Below are positions 46,361 to 56,084 of a stretch of 64,000 nucleotides of DNA, piece by piece. This DNA is from an uncultured Planktomarina sp. (GTDB lineage Bacteria > Pseudomonadota > Alphaproteobacteria > Rhodobacterales > Rhodobacteraceae). The position numbers and the translations under genes were made by a program. The notes below the pieces were generated by a model. That model worked only from the letters and a program-made list of their open reading frames with translations. It was not told where the DNA came from and searched no databases. Numbering within the stretch: position 1 is the stretch's first letter; each line of letters starts with the position of its first letter. Location: positions 1 through 64,000 of the forward strand of contig CAJJBZ010000002.1 in the NCBI GenBank assembly GCA_905182535.1, written 5' to 3'.

Positions 46361-47177
46361 CGGCGCAATCTCGATTGAGGGAGCCAGCGCGACGCAATTG
46401 GGTGATCTCAGCCAGAATTGACAGAGCTATTTCATCTGGTGTGATCGAGTTGATACTCAAACCGGCAGGAGCTTTTACCTTGTTGAGGTTTGTAGAAAAA
46501 TTAGGATTTTCCATCTCCAACTTAGCTGAAATGGCTTCAAATTTTCGCCGGCTGCCTACGAAACAGACATAGCGAAAATTAATAGATAAAGCCGCACGCA
46601 ACGCATCAATATCTCCCTGACCTTGGGTTGCCACAACCACAAAGTCACCTGTTTCAAAGTTAAAACCGTGGGTGGACTGAGTATTGATGTCGACAACTGG
46701 AGCGGCATGAGCCGACACCTTGAAATCAAAGCGTGTTGCGAGCTCAGATAACGCCATGGCAACCAAGCCAGTGCCGCAAATTACTAGTTCAGGCAAAGGC
46801 AAAATGGGCTCCACAAACACATCCATCGTGCCTTTAGAAGGGCAACCATTGTGGGCAAAATGTACGCCGTCACGCAATTCACCGGTAGCGACCCCTTCGC
46901 TGTCCAACAGTTCTTGCGGTCGCAGGGAAATAAACTTCGGTTCGCCCGTTTTGATGGCTTCACGCGCAGCTTTACCCACTGCGCCGCGAGCACAGCCACC
47001 ACCAACCCAACCCATAAGGATTTTTCCATCAGGATCGAGCAAGGCTTTGCAACCCGGTTTAGCAGATGTGGCGTCAATGGTGCGTACAACTGTAGCCATA
47101 GCAAAGGGCAGACCTTTGAGTTTCAGAGACTGCATTTCCGCCTCCAGCTGGGTATGCTCTGACAGCGATAGGTTCAT
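46353..47177 (-). CDS. XdhC family protein (CoxF/CoxI type)
   Basis: 274 residues. The N-terminal XdhC_CoxI domain has GLPFAMATVVRTIDATSAKP, GCKALLDPDGKILMGWVGGG and CARGAVGKAAREAI, with the conserved Cys in GGGC. The C-terminal domain has LPELVICGTGLVAMALSELA, and YVCFVGSRRKFEAISAKLE followed by NSITPDEIALSILAEI, typical of this family. It should bind sulfurated molybdenum cofactor for CoxL. Position between coxE and the MobA-like gene corresponds to coxF in Oligotropha-type loci; I do not assign the letter because a second XdhC gene lies downstream. ATGA-type overlap with coxE. Confidence 0.86.
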   Translation of the reverse strand: MNLSLSEHTQLEAEMQSLKLKGLPFAMATVVRTIDATSAKPGCKALLDPDGKILMGWVGGGCARGAVGKAAREAIKTGEPKFISLRPQELLDSEGVATGELRDGVHFAHNGCPSKGTMDVFVEPILPLPELVICGTGLVAMALSELATRFDFKVSAHAAPVVDINTQSTHGFNFETGDFVVVATQGQGDIDALRAALSINFRYVCFVGSRRKFEAISAKLEMENPNFSTNLNKVKAPAGLSINSITPDEIALSILAEITQLRRAGSLNRDCADV

Positions 47178-48360
47178 AGTCGCTCCAATGCGCGTTCAAG
47201 GCTTGCAAGATCGGCGAGTGTGGCTGCGGCGGCGAATGCATCAAGATGCGGCAATGCGGCGGCCATGCCTTTGGCTACAGGCTCATATCCTTGCCAGCCT
47301 TTTAGCGGGTTCAACCAGATGATCTTGCAGCCACGTCGCTTCAATTTGGCCAATGCATCTCCTAAGACCTCTGAGCTCTCACTGTCATAGCCATCCGATA
47401 AAATCACTACCACGCTGCGTCCATCGACAAAATTGCGCGCATAGCTGTTGGCGAAGTGCTTAAATTTGCACCAATCTTTGAGCCACCGCCAAAACCATCT
47501 GCGAGTAAAGTAATCCGGTTCAACGCCCGCATCGGATCATCGTCTCGCAATGCATTGGTAATACGCACCAACCGAGTATGAAACAGATAGGCATCACTAG
47601 AACTATCTGCCCGCATTAAGCCCGCAAGGAAGGCCAAAAACGGACGGGCATAATTCATCATCGATCCAGATACATCACAGAGAGCCACAATTTTCAAAGC
47701 AATTCATGCCCATTTACTTTTGGCCAGATGCAGAGGTTCTCCACCAGTCGCTAAGCTGCGCCGTATGGTACGACGCAAATCAATTGAACGGCCTCTTTGG
47801 GCCACCTTGCGGCGGCGCGACCGGCGGTCTCTCAACGCTTTTCCCAACCGAATTGCTACTCGCTCTGCGATGCGGATATCTTCAGAAGAGACTAGCTCCC
47901 GCAGATCTTTCTTCATTAAGTTATGCGCCCTAGAGGCTAGTAGCTTACCAGTGCCTTGCGCATAGCTTTCATCGTCATCCTGCGAATCTTCAGGTTCGTG
48001 AATAGACCCTTTGCCCGAGGTGCTTCGATTATTATCTGTACGGATACTTTTGGTACCTTTCCCCGCAGGGGTAGCCTTGGAGGGAATAACCTTGTGGCGC
48101 ACACGACCTTCGGCCATCCAGAAAGAGTCGAACAACATATCAAACTGTGCAATGTCTTCCACTGATCCTGCACAAACAGACTTAAGCGCCAACCTAGCTT
48201 CAGAGTGGACAATGGGGTTGACGCATGACAAAGCACGCAGCGCCAATTCTGTTTCTGATACTCCAAGGTGAAACCCATGCGCGCGCAAATGTGCCATAAA
48301 CCCTGAAACTCGTGCCACAGCACCCGGGTCCGATCCAGTAAAGCGGGTAATTTTGCTCAT
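47174..48360 (-). CDS. coxE: CoxE (von Willebrand A domain protein), in-frame stop plus one frameshift
   Basis: ~395 residues in total. The N-terminal helical part begins MSKITRFTGSDPGAVARVSG and ends RTIRRSLATGGEPLHLAKSK. The VWA domain follows with the MIDAS motif IVALCDVSGSMMNYARPF and later VVVILSDGYDSESSEVLG and WLNPLKGWQGYEPVA. Two defects: a TGA stop at 47704-47706 interrupts the frame between KSKWA and IALKIVALCDV without any shift (one C-to-T change of CGA would create it), and a base is missing near 47458 before FANSYARNFVDGRSV. CoxE works with the AAA+ protein CoxD in maturing the Mo-Cu site of CO dehydrogenase. Confidence 0.85.
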
Positions 48361-49232
48361 GCTGCTTTGCCGGCTATACGAGCTGCTACTTCCATGGGTA
48401 CCGCCGCCCGATCCGCCTGTGTTTTCAACAATGTCGCAAGAGCAGCCTGTAGGACGGAAGGGTCAGACGTGAGATCCTTAATACCAAGCCCCGCCAAAGC
48501 GGCGGCAAAATCCAGCATTTCGGCGATACCAGGCACTTTTTCCAATTCTTCTTGCCGCAGCTTCTGTACAAATCCAACAATCTGTTGGCCAAGATACACC
48601 TCGATTTCAGGACAGCGCGACGCCAAAATGGCCAGCTCAGTTTGGCGGTCCGGATAATCAATGTGCGCATAGATACAGCGTCGGCGTAGCGCATCAGACA
48701 GATCACGCGTACCATTGGCGGTAAGTATCACTAAGGGCTTTGTAATTGCAGTGATCGTGCCCAACTCAGGTATAGTGATCTGAAACTCGGATAGAACTTC
48801 AAGCAAATAGGCCTCAAATTCCTCATCAGCGCGATCAATCTCGTCGATCAAAAGTACAGGTGACTTGTCCTGCCGGATAGATTTGAGCAGTGGTCGTTCC
48901 ATCAGATAATCTTCAGAAAAAATACGGCTTTCAACAGCCGCGCCAGTTTCACCCGCCTCGGAGGCTGCACGAATTGACAGCAACTGTCGCTGATAGTTCC
49001 ACTCGTAAATAGCTTGTGACGCATCCAGCCCCTCATAACATTGGAGTCGGATCAACTGGGTATCTTTAATCACAGCCAAGGCTCTTGCAACTTCAGTCTT
49101 ACCCACACCGGCGGCACCCTCTAAAAGCAGCGGGCGGGCAAGAGTGATGGCGATATGAAGCGCCGTAGCAAGATCATCAGATGCAACATAACCAGTTTTC
49201 TCAAGCTATATTTGTAAATTTTTCGAGGTCAT
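48357..49232 (-). CDS. coxD: CoxD (MoxR-type AAA+ ATPase), early in-frame TAG
   Basis: ~291 residues. Walker A is LEGAAGVGKTEVARALA and Walker B VLLIDEIDRADEEFEAYLLE; sensor 1 is LVILTANGTRDLSDALRRR. The protein matches CoxD, the chaperone-like ATPase that builds the [CuSMoO2] centre together with CoxE. As sequenced, the only plausible start (ATG 49232 or 49235) is followed after MTSKNLQI by an amber codon at 49206-49208; from there LEKTGYVASDDLATALHIA continues in the same frame. A CAG-to-TAG change would explain it. Without that N-terminus the next in-frame ATG lies at Walker A (49106), too late for function. Overlaps coxE by four bases. Confidence 0.85.
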
Positions 49233-49245
49233 CATGGTTTTGTGC

Positions 49246-49266
49246 GGGGCACCCAATGGGTGCCCC
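49246..49266 (-). other. Perfect hairpin between coxL and coxD
   Basis: Nine-base arms (GGGGCACCC and GGGTGCCCC) with a three-base loop, 10 bases after the coxL stop and about 12 bases before the coxD ATG. No T-tract follows on the transcribed strand, so it is better read as an mRNA-stability or attenuation element between the structural and accessory genes than as a full terminator. Confidence 0.6.
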
Positions 49267-49275
49267 TCCCTTTCA

Positions 49276-51690
49276 TTAATCGTGCAGGCCAAGGTCGTTG
49301 GCAGTCTTCCAAATACGCCAGTGATCATGAGGCATATTGGTGTGACGGTTGCCAAAAGGCCGGAAGGCATCTTGTACTGCATTCGAGAAACACGGGACGC
49401 CACCAACATGTGGGCTTTCCCCCACACCCTTCGCCCCTATTGGGTGATGCGGAGACGGCGTCACAGTGAAGTCGGTTTCAAAGTTTGGGACTTCCCAAGC
49501 AGTTGGAAGGAAAAAGTCCATCAAGGTTGCCGTTTTGCAATTACCCATATCATCATAGGCAATTTCTTGCCCCAGAGCTACCGCAAGTGCCTCGGTCAAA
49601 CCACCATGGATCTGACCTTCGATGACCATAGGATTAATCCGTGTGCCGCAATCATCAAGCGCATAGAAGCGATTAATTTTGGGGACACCAGTGTCCACGT
49701 CTATATCCATCACGCAAACATATGCGCCAAAAGGATAGGTCATATTGGGTGGGTCATAGTAGCTTACCGCCTCAAGACCTGGCTCCAGACCGGGGATAGC
49801 TTGATTGTATGCCGCATAGGCAATTTCCCCCATCGTCTTAAATCGCTCCGGTGCGCCTTTTATCACAAACCGGTCTACATCAAACTCGACGTCATCGTCA
49901 TGTACTTCTAGCAAATAAGCCGCAATCATTTGGGCTTTTGCGCGGATTTTACGCCCTGCCATGGCCGTTGCAGCGCCAGCGACCGGTGTAGAACGTGACC
50001 CATATGTGCCCAAACCATAAGGGGCCGTATCGGTGTCGCCCTCCTCTATAGTGATCGAGTCAGCTGGAATGCCAATCTCAGACGCAAGAATCTGCGCAAA
50101 GGTCGTGGCATGTCCCTGGCCTTGGCTGATCGTACCAAGCCGTGCAATAGCAGAGCCCGTTGGATGGATACGGATTTCGCAGCTGTCGAACATGCCCATC
50201 CCAAGGATATCGCAGTTCTTTACCGGCCCAGCTCCCACAATTTCCGTGAAGAAGCTCAAGCCAATGCCCATGATAGTCCGGGTTTCACCGCGCTTAAAAG
50301 CAGCCACGCGTTCAGCTTGCTCTTTGCGCAACCCTTCATAATCCACAGCCTTAAGAGCCTTGTCCCACGCCGTGTGATAATCGCCACTATCATATTCCCA
50401 CCCAAGCGCCGAGTCATAGGGAAACTGCTCTTTTTTGATAAAGTTGATCCGGCGCAGCTCTGCTGCGTCCATGTTCAATTCAATAGCAAGAACTTCGATC
50501 ATACGCTCAATGAAGTATACAGCCTCCGTAACTCGGAAAGAACAACGATAAGACACACCACCCGGGGCTTTGTTCGTGTAGACACCATCCACACCAAGAT
50601 AGGCGATTGGAATATCATAGGAGCCTGTACAGATACTCATGAAACCTGCTGGAAATTTGGTTGGATCAGCACAGGCGTCAAAGGCACCGTGATCTGCGGT
50701 AACATGACAATGCAAACCAGTGATCTTACCTTCTTTAGTAGCCGAAATTTTACCCTTCATCCAATAATCACGCGCAAAGGCAGTAGACATCAGGTTCTCC
50801 ATCCGGTCCTCAACCCATTTAACAGGAACACCGGTAACAATTGAGGCCACAATTGAGCAGACATAGCCAGGGTAAACTCCAACTTTATTACCAAAACCGC
50901 CACCTATATCGGGAGATACAACTCGGATGTTGTGCTCTTCTATGCCAGACAGGAGTGAAGCAACTGTGCGCACCACATGCGGCGCTTGGAATGTACCGTA
51001 AAGTGTCAGCTTGCCATTCACCTTATCCATACTCGCAACAGAGCCGCATGGTTCTAGCGGGCAGGGGTGGGTGCGATGGTAATACATTTCTTCAGTGGCA
51101 ACGACATCAGCGTCGTCGATGACAGCATTTGTGCCCTCTTCATCGCCTGCTTCCCATGTGAAAATATGGTTGTGGTGTTTGCGTGGCCCATGTGCACCGG
51201 GCGCTGTTGGATCGAGATCCTCGCGCAAAACCACATCAGACTGCAAAGATTTGAACGGGTCAACAAGGACTGGAAGTTCTTCATATTCGACCTCCACGAG
51301 GTCAACGGCATCCGCTGCGATATAACGATCTTTGGCCACAACAAAGGCCACTTCTTGGCCTTGAAAAAGCACTTTTCCATCGGCCAGAACCATCTGCTTG
51401 TCACCGGCCAGCGTTGGCATCCAGTGCAAAGACAACGGCTCAAGGTCTTTGGCAGTCAGTACAGCCACAACACCATCCAGCGCCATGGCAGCATCAATGT
51501 TGATCGATTTGACGCGAGCATGTGCATATGGCGAGCGGACAAAGTCGCCTGTCAGCATCCCAGGTAAATTTATGTCATCGACATAGTGACCTTTGCCTTG
51601 AGTGAAGCGAGCATCTTCGACGCGTTTGCGTGAGGAGCCTAGACCCTTAAGGTTTGTGACGCGTTCTTCGCGTGTGACTTCGTCCTTCAT
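49276..51690 (-). CDS. coxL: Aerobic CO dehydrogenase large subunit, form I
   Basis: 804 residues, molybdopterin-binding subunit that oxidises CO to CO2. The active-site loop is SYRCSFR at residues 380-386, with Cys383 as the Cu/S ligand. This is the form I signature (AYxCSFR) except that Ser replaces the first Ala; form II enzymes would have AYRGAGR. Other cofactor segments: [35 protein letters not shown] and [17 protein letters not shown], then [10 protein letters not shown] and [17 protein letters not shown], whose Glu is the general base. Forms the (LMS)2 complex at the inner membrane. The start overlaps the coxS stop by four bases. The reading frame is intact. Confidence 0.95.
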   Translation of the reverse strand: MKDEVTREERVTNLKGLGSSRKRVEDARFTQGKGHYVDDINLPGMLTGDFVRSPYAHARVKSINIDAAMALDGVVAVLTAKDLEPLSLHWMPTLAGDKQMVLADGKVLFQGQEVAFVVAKDRYIAADAVDLVEVEYEELPVLVDPFKSLQSDVVLREDLDPTAPGAHGPRKHHNHIFTWEAGDEEGTNAVIDDADVVATEEMYYHRTHPCPLEPCGSVASMDKVNGKLTLYGTFQAPHVVRTVASLLSGIEEHNIRVVSPDIGGGFGNKVGVYPGYVCSIVASIVTGVPVKWVEDRMENLMSTAFARDYWMKGKISATKEGKITGLHCHVTADHGAFDACADPTKFPAGFMSICTGSYDIPIAYLGVDGVYTNKAPGGVSYRCSFRVTEAVYFIERMIEVLAIELNMDAAELRRINFIKKEQFPYDSALGWEYDSGDYHTAWDKALKAVDYEGLRKEQAERVAAFKRGETRTIMGIGLSFFTEIVGAGPVKNCDILGMGMFDSCEIRIHPTGSAIARLGTISQGQGHATTFAQILASEIGIPADSITIEEGDTDTAPYGLGTYGSRSTPVAGAATAMAGRKIRAKAQMIAAYLLEVHDDDVEFDVDRFVIKGAPERFKTMGEIAYAAYNQAIPGLEPGLEAVSYYDPPNMTYPFGAYVCVMDIDVDTGVPKINRFYALDDCGTRINPMVIEGQIHGGLTEALAVALGQEIAYDDMGNCKTATLMDFFLPTAWEVPNFETDFTVTPSPHHPIGAKGVGESPHVGGVPCFSNAVQDAFRPFGNRHTNMPHDHWRIWKTANDLGLHD

Positions 51691-52178
51691 TGGGCGGCCT
51701 CCTTGGCTGCATTCAGTTCAGCGGCTGCCGACAAAATGGATTTCACAATATTTTGATAACCAGTGCAGCGGCAAATATTACCAGAAATGCCAAAGCGCAC
51801 GTCTTCTTCGGTTGGATTCGGGTTTTCCTGGAGCAAGCGGTGCGCGCGGGTGATCATCCCCGGTGTGCAATAGCCGCACTGTAATCCATGATGCTCTTTG
51901 AAATTCGCTTGTAACACATGCAAATTATCTGGGCTTCCCAGCCCTTCAATTGTGGTAATCTCAGCGCCTTCAGCCTGAACCGCAAACATGGTGCAAGATT
52001 TAACTGATTTGCCGTTAATCTCAACCGTGCAAGCGCCACAATGGGATGTTTCACAACCAACGTGTGCGCCGGTAAGTCCAAGTTTCTCACGGAGCACATA
52101 GATCAGTAGTTCGCGGGGCTCAGCGAGTATTTCTTTTTTCTCGCCGTTAACCGTCATTTTTATGATTTGGTTTGTCAT
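51687..52178 (-). CDS. coxS: CO dehydrogenase small subunit (2Fe-2S)
   Basis: 163 residues with both iron-sulfur clusters of the xanthine oxidase family. The plant-ferredoxin-type cluster uses C42, C47, C50 ([10 protein letters not shown]) and C62 (SCTMF). The second uses C101 and C104 (QCGYCTPGM) with C136 and C138 ([13 protein letters not shown]). It carries electrons from the Mo-Cu centre in CoxL towards FAD in CoxM. ATGA overlap with coxL, and 12 bases after coxM, so the three structural genes are in M-S-L order as in known form I loci. Confidence 0.95.
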   Translation of the reverse strand: MTNQIIKMTVNGEKKEILAEPRELLIYVLREKLGLTGAHVGCETSHCGACTVEINGKSVKSCTMFAVQAEGAEITTIEGLGSPDNLHVLQANFKEHHGLQCGYCTPGMITRAHRLLQENPNPTEEDVRFGISGNICRCTGYQNIVKSILSAAAELNAAKEAAQ

Positions 52179-52190
52179 ATTATCTTCCCC

Positions 52191-53045
52191 TTACGCCCTT
52201 GACCAGGCACGTGCGATTGCACGTGAAATTATGATCCCAGCGACGTGTATTTTAAATTCAACGGGACCACGATTATCTTCAGTCGGGTCAATATCCTGTA
52301 GAGCGGCAGCAACAGCAGCTTTCATGGCGATAGCATCGCAGGATGTTCCCACCAATGCGGCTCCGGCGGCTTCAGACAGAACTGGCACATCGCTCAGGTT
52401 CGTCATTGCTACAGATGCACTGGTAACTTTGCCATCCTCTTTGGCAATCAACACCGCGCAGGCTGCAGTCGCATAGTCACCAATTTTGCGTTTTTGCTTT
52501 TCGTAGGCAAAGCCAGAATTAGTCACGGGAAAACTAATTTGAGTCAGAATTTCTCCATCTTCGCGTTCCGTCATGTAAGCGGCTTCGTAAAATTCGCGGG
52601 CCTTCACACTACGGGTACCATCCGGTCCAACCAGAGTGAAAGTCGCATCAAGGCACTGCATGAGGCCAGGCATATCGTTGCCAGGATCGCCATTGGCGAC
52701 ATTGCCACCAATCGTGCCCATATATCGCACTTGGGGATCAGCAATCTGAAGCGCTGCTTCGTGAATGATTGGAGCTGCCGCCAACAGCGCCTTATTGTTG
52801 ATAAGGTCGTGTTGGGTGGTCATTGCACCGATGGTGACAGTGCCAACTTCGACTGTTATTCCTTTCAGGTCTGCAATGTCTTGCAAATCGATCAAATGTG
52901 GCACGTCGGCCATGCGCAGTTTCATCATTGGGATCAGGCTGTGCCCGCCCGCGATGACGCGCGCATCATCTCCATGTTCTTCCAAAACAGACAAGGCGCC
53001 TGCTAGATCAGAAGGTCGGTGGTATTCAAAAGCTGATGTGATCAT
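52191..53045 (-). CDS. coxM: CO dehydrogenase medium subunit (FAD-binding)
   Basis: 284 residues from ATG 53045, which has GGAGG seven bases upstream; a longer in-frame start at 53117 is unlikely. The first FAD motif is ARVIAGGHSLIPMMKLRMAD and the second GTIGGNVANGDPGNDMPGLM, the double-glycine loops typical of CoxM. It hands electrons from CO oxidation to the quinone pool. First structural gene; only about 165 bases separate it from the MHYT-LytTR regulator upstream, in which the cox promoter or a read-through junction should lie. Confidence 0.94.
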   Translation of the reverse strand: MITSAFEYHRPSDLAGALSVLEEHGDDARVIAGGHSLIPMMKLRMADVPHLIDLQDIADLKGITVEVGTVTIGAMTTQHDLINNKALLAAAPIIHEAALQIADPQVRYMGTIGGNVANGDPGNDMPGLMQCLDATFTLVGPDGTRSVKAREFYEAAYMTEREDGEILTQISFPVTNSGFAYEKQKRKIGDYATAACAVLIAKEDGKVTSASVAMTNLSDVPVLSEAAGAALVGTSCDAIAMKAAVAAALQDIDPTEDNRGPVEFKIHVAGIIISRAIARAWSRA

Positions 53046-53208
53046 ACGGTGTCCTCCCTGACGACGGTATACTTCAGAATACAACAGGGGCAGCTCAATA
53101 AGCGCCAGAGCAAACATCCGAGTTGCGGGAGTCCACGCACGAAATGCGAATAGCGAGAATGAAATGCGTTAACCGTGTAGCGAAACTACACTACAAATTA
53201 AATCTTAA

Positions 53209-54330
53209 TTATAAACCGAGGCGTGCGCGCACATTTTTGAGATAGGATCGGCTAATAGGGACATGATCAAGATGTACATTGCCATCAAAAAAACATTGGC
53301 CATTGTCTTTGTTGCGTTCGAAACTCGTAACATGGTCTGTGTTAATCAAATAACTACGATGACCCTTCACAAAACTTAAACCGTTAAGTTTTGTCTCTAT
53401 ACTGGTTAGCGACCATGGGCAAAACAAGCACCCTGTATTATGATATAAGAGAGTATAGCGGCCATCAGCCTGAACCGCCGCAACCTCATCACTGTGTACA
53501 AAGTGCGTCTGCCCAGTACTTTCATAGGGAATTCTGACAATACTTTTGTCGTTAGAATTAGCAGTTAAAACTACACCACTTTCCATGACGTATTTTGAGA
53601 CATCCCCATCTTCGCGGAAACCCTGTCCTACAGAAAATGTCACACCCACAAGTAGAAACGCGCCAGAAATTATAAACGATGTCAGTGTTACGCCAAACGC
53701 GAGCACTTCATTGCTCAGCCATAATCCAGTAGACAGGCCACCATCCACTTTCACAAAATGTGTGCCAGCCATAGCAATAAAATGAACCGCGACAACAGTG
53801 CTTCCAAAAACGATAGTTGCTACTAGAATGTTACGCTTGCCACGTTCACTATAGCTTATCCAAAAAGACGCCACGCAAAGAATCAAAGACGCGATAATGG
53901 ATATTACAATACCCAAGGTAGAGTAAACAATTTTCACATCCTGGATACCTGACATTCCCAGATAATGCATTGCAAGAATCCCGCAACCGGCACATAGCCC
54001 CGCACTTATTATTTTTTGGGGCGTGCGATCTCCAAAGTGTACGAGAAGTAGTGCAATTCCCGTCAATAGGATGGCGACCAAAGCGGAAACCATAGTGATT
54101 AGAGCATCATAATGGAAAGGCACTGGTAGGGTCATCCCTAGCATGGCAACAAAATGCATCGACCATATGCCACCCCCTAAAGCAATTGCTGACATCGAAA
54201 CAACCAGTTTGCGATGACCAATTTCTATAGCTGATGCACCCCGAGTTAACGACAGGCCAGTGAAACCTGACATCAAAGCAATAGCTAGTGATGCTAACAA
54301 TAAATAGAGATTGTGGCCGTATTCCATCAA
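53209..54330 (-). CDS. MHYT-LytTR membrane regulator (CoxC/CoxH-like)
   Basis: 373 residues. Seven membrane helices (about 5-245) hold three MHYT-type repeats: SMHFVAMLGMTLP, AMHYLGMSGIQD and AVHFIAMAGTHF. MHYT domains are thought to bind a metal such as copper and to sense a gas (CO, O2 or NO). The C-terminal ~100 residues form a LytTR DNA-binding domain (VHSDEVAAVQADGRYTLLYH, FVKGHRSYLINTDHVTSFER, HVPISRSYLKNVRARLG). This architecture matches CoxC/CoxH of Oligotropha. Placed directly upstream of coxM in the same orientation, it is the likely CO-responsive transcription factor of the locus. ATGs are in tandem at the start. Confidence 0.88.
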   Translation of the reverse strand: MMEYGHNLYLLLASLAIALMSGFTGLSLTRGASAIEIGHRKLVVSMSAIALGGGIWSMHFVAMLGMTLPVPFHYDALITMVSALVAILLTGIALLLVHFGDRTPQKIISAGLCAGCGILAMHYLGMSGIQDVKIVYSTLGIVISIIASLILCVASFWISYSERGKRNILVATIVFGSTVVAVHFIAMAGTHFVKVDGGLSTGLWLSNEVLAFGVTLTSFIISGAFLLVGVTFSVGQGFREDGDVSKYVMESGVVLTANSNDKSIVRIPYESTGQTHFVHSDEVAAVQADGRYTLLYHNTGCLFCPWSLTSIETKLNGLSFVKGHRSYLINTDHVTSFERNKDNGQCFFDGNVHLDHVPISRSYLKNVRARLGL

Positions 54331-54810
54331 TTTTTATCATATAGTATTGGCATAAGTTTGCAAATTGGATGTAAGATGCCGATCTACTCTAACTAACTAA
54401 GCTTCCAATGTGATTGAGGCCTACCTATTTAATTTGTATGGTTGCCGCCATCAGTTGGCTCTCGTCATAGACATTAAACACATTGCATTATCCTTGGCAG
54501 TATAAGGATGGGCCTCATCTTCGATGCCACTCCTATCAAACTTAGCCAGCCACCCGGTTCAATGCCTTGCACAGTCAGCCGGTATGGAGATAGAGCTAAG
54601 CAACCACTAAAATGCTCGCTCCGTGCCACGTAGCGCACATCAGAAGCCAGCTCGAGAGATGGGCTAAGGTGGATTAAACCCTAACTGGCGGGCACCGGGC
54701 TTATGCACGATGCATTGCACAATTTATGTTAAGATTTTATTAGGAAGACAGAGGGTCGCCTCTATTGTTTAGTAAGAGTTATATGAAACTTCACTTACAG
54801 AAATTAAAAA
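54331..54810. other. Intergenic between cox regulator and MFS gene
   Basis: About 480 bases without a gene. Both flanking genes run leftward, so the promoter of the MHYT-LytTR regulator should lie near 54340-54420, but the boxes there are not convincing. No repeat, RNA gene or attachment site recognised. Confidence 0.4.
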
Positions 54811-56049
54811 TTAACGCAGTCGGAGGGCAAAAGTTGCCAAAACTACAATTCCTAAAGCGCTACCTGCGCCAAATGCTAGCGCAAATCCAATATAATCCGC
54901 CAGTCCACCTAGCGCTATAGCACCCATCGCTGTAGCGCCTATACCAACCATCGTCCAAAGGCTCATCACCCGCCCACGAAGGCTGTCATCTAGATCAATT
55001 TGGATAGCTGTCTGAATTGATATTCCAGACAATGTGCCAGAAAATCCTAGATAGGAAATGCATATAAGTGTGAACCCCCATGAATTTGAGAGACCTAATA
55101 GAGACACCAGAGCAATTCCAACCAATGCACTGGCAAGTACATACTTTGGTAATTCTCCAGAAATTTGACTTGGCATAAGGGCTTTTGCCATTCCAGCAAG
55201 CAGGGCACCAAAACCTGCGCTCGATGTTAATAGTCCGAGCCCTGCTGCACCCTTGCTAAACAAGCCATCAGCAATAACTGGCAGAATTTCTAAGGTACCA
55301 CGTATCAAAAAAGAATAAAGAACCGTGATTAAAAGAGCTCGGCATATAAAGGGGCTTTTTAAAACATGCCTAATTCCAGATTTAAGCGCACTAAAGAAAG
55401 CTTCATCCTTAACTCCCGATGACAATCGTTCTCTGGGACGCAGCAGACCTATTGCAAATAGAAAGGGTAGATAGCACAACATTTGGACTAATAGCGCTAA
55501 ACCTACCCCCCAAACTGCAATCAGCCAGCCACCTAGGGCCGGGCCAGTTAGTCTTGCCAAATTGAAATTGATTGCTCCGATTGTGATGACCGACGAAACA
55601 GAGGTGCGATCAACCAGTCGAGGCGCCAGAGACATTCTAACGGGCGTGTGAGCCGAAACGACTAACCCCGACAGACCCGACAACACTGACAAGACCACCT
55701 CATTTAAAATTCCAAAGGTAAAAAAAAGATAAAACCCTAGAGCGATCATAAATGAAAGTAACTGCGTTACCTTCGCCGCTTGCTTAACCCGCACTCTATC
55801 GATCAATACACCAAAAAACGGCCCGATGATCATCGATGGTGCAAAATTTATAAACGCCACAAAACCCACGAAGGTGGCAGATGACGTCAGGTCCCAGGCG
55901 AGCCAACCTATGGTAACTCGTTGCATCCAGAGAGCGTTCGATGCAAATAAATTTCCGCCAAGATAAATACGGAAATCACGAAAACTAAGTGCAGATAGAT
56001 TCATTCCAAATCGGTACCGTAATGCATTCATTACTACAATGCAGATCAA
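54811..56049 (-). CDS. MFS transporter (MFS_3/EntS-like)
   Basis: About 400 residues, 12 predicted helices. The N-terminus LSFRDFRIYLGGNLFASNAL and QRVTIGWLAWDLTSSATFVG, then PFFGVLIDRVRVKQAAKVTQ (the A-motif-like loop after helix 2), and LDDSLRGRVMSLWTMVGIGA in the C-terminal half are typical of the MFS_3 (enterobactin-exporter-like) family. Exporters of this type carry varied small molecules. The exact start is unclear (ATG 56049, 56031 or 56004); I report the longest. Last gene of a leftward group with the TIM-barrel-like protein and the amidohydrolase, 35 bases after the former. Confidence 0.85.
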   Translation of the reverse strand: MICIVVMNALRYRFGMNLSALSFRDFRIYLGGNLFASNALWMQRVTIGWLAWDLTSSATFVGFVAFINFAPSMIIGPFFGVLIDRVRVKQAAKVTQLLSFMIALGFYLFFTFGILNEVVLSVLSGLSGLVVSAHTPVRMSLAPRLVDRTSVSSVITIGAINFNLARLTGPALGGWLIAVWGVGLALLVQMLCYLPFLFAIGLLRPRERLSSGVKDEAFFSALKSGIRHVLKSPFICRALLITVLYSFLIRGTLEILPVIADGLFSKGAAGLGLLTSSAGFGALLAGMAKALMPSQISGELPKYVLASALVGIALVSLLGLSNSWGFTLICISYLGFSGTLSGISIQTAIQIDLDDSLRGRVMSLWTMVGIGATAMGAIALGGLADYIGFALAFGAGSALGIVVLATFALRLR

Positions 56050-56084
56050 TGTGAATTGGGAAGCAAAGCATTACGCGGCAAAGA

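Noticed and set aside
46720-47322. Plus-strand 200-aa reading frame
   Set aside because: Antisense to the XdhC-family gene and the coxE end; no ribosome site or motif.
47704-47706. TGA in coxE as a selenocysteine codon
   Set aside because: The position precedes the VWA domain where no Cys/Sec is expected, no SECIS-like stem was noticed just downstream, and coxD also has a stop.
50110-50844. Plus-strand 244-aa reading frame
   Set aside because: Antisense to coxL, whose frame is intact over 804 codons.
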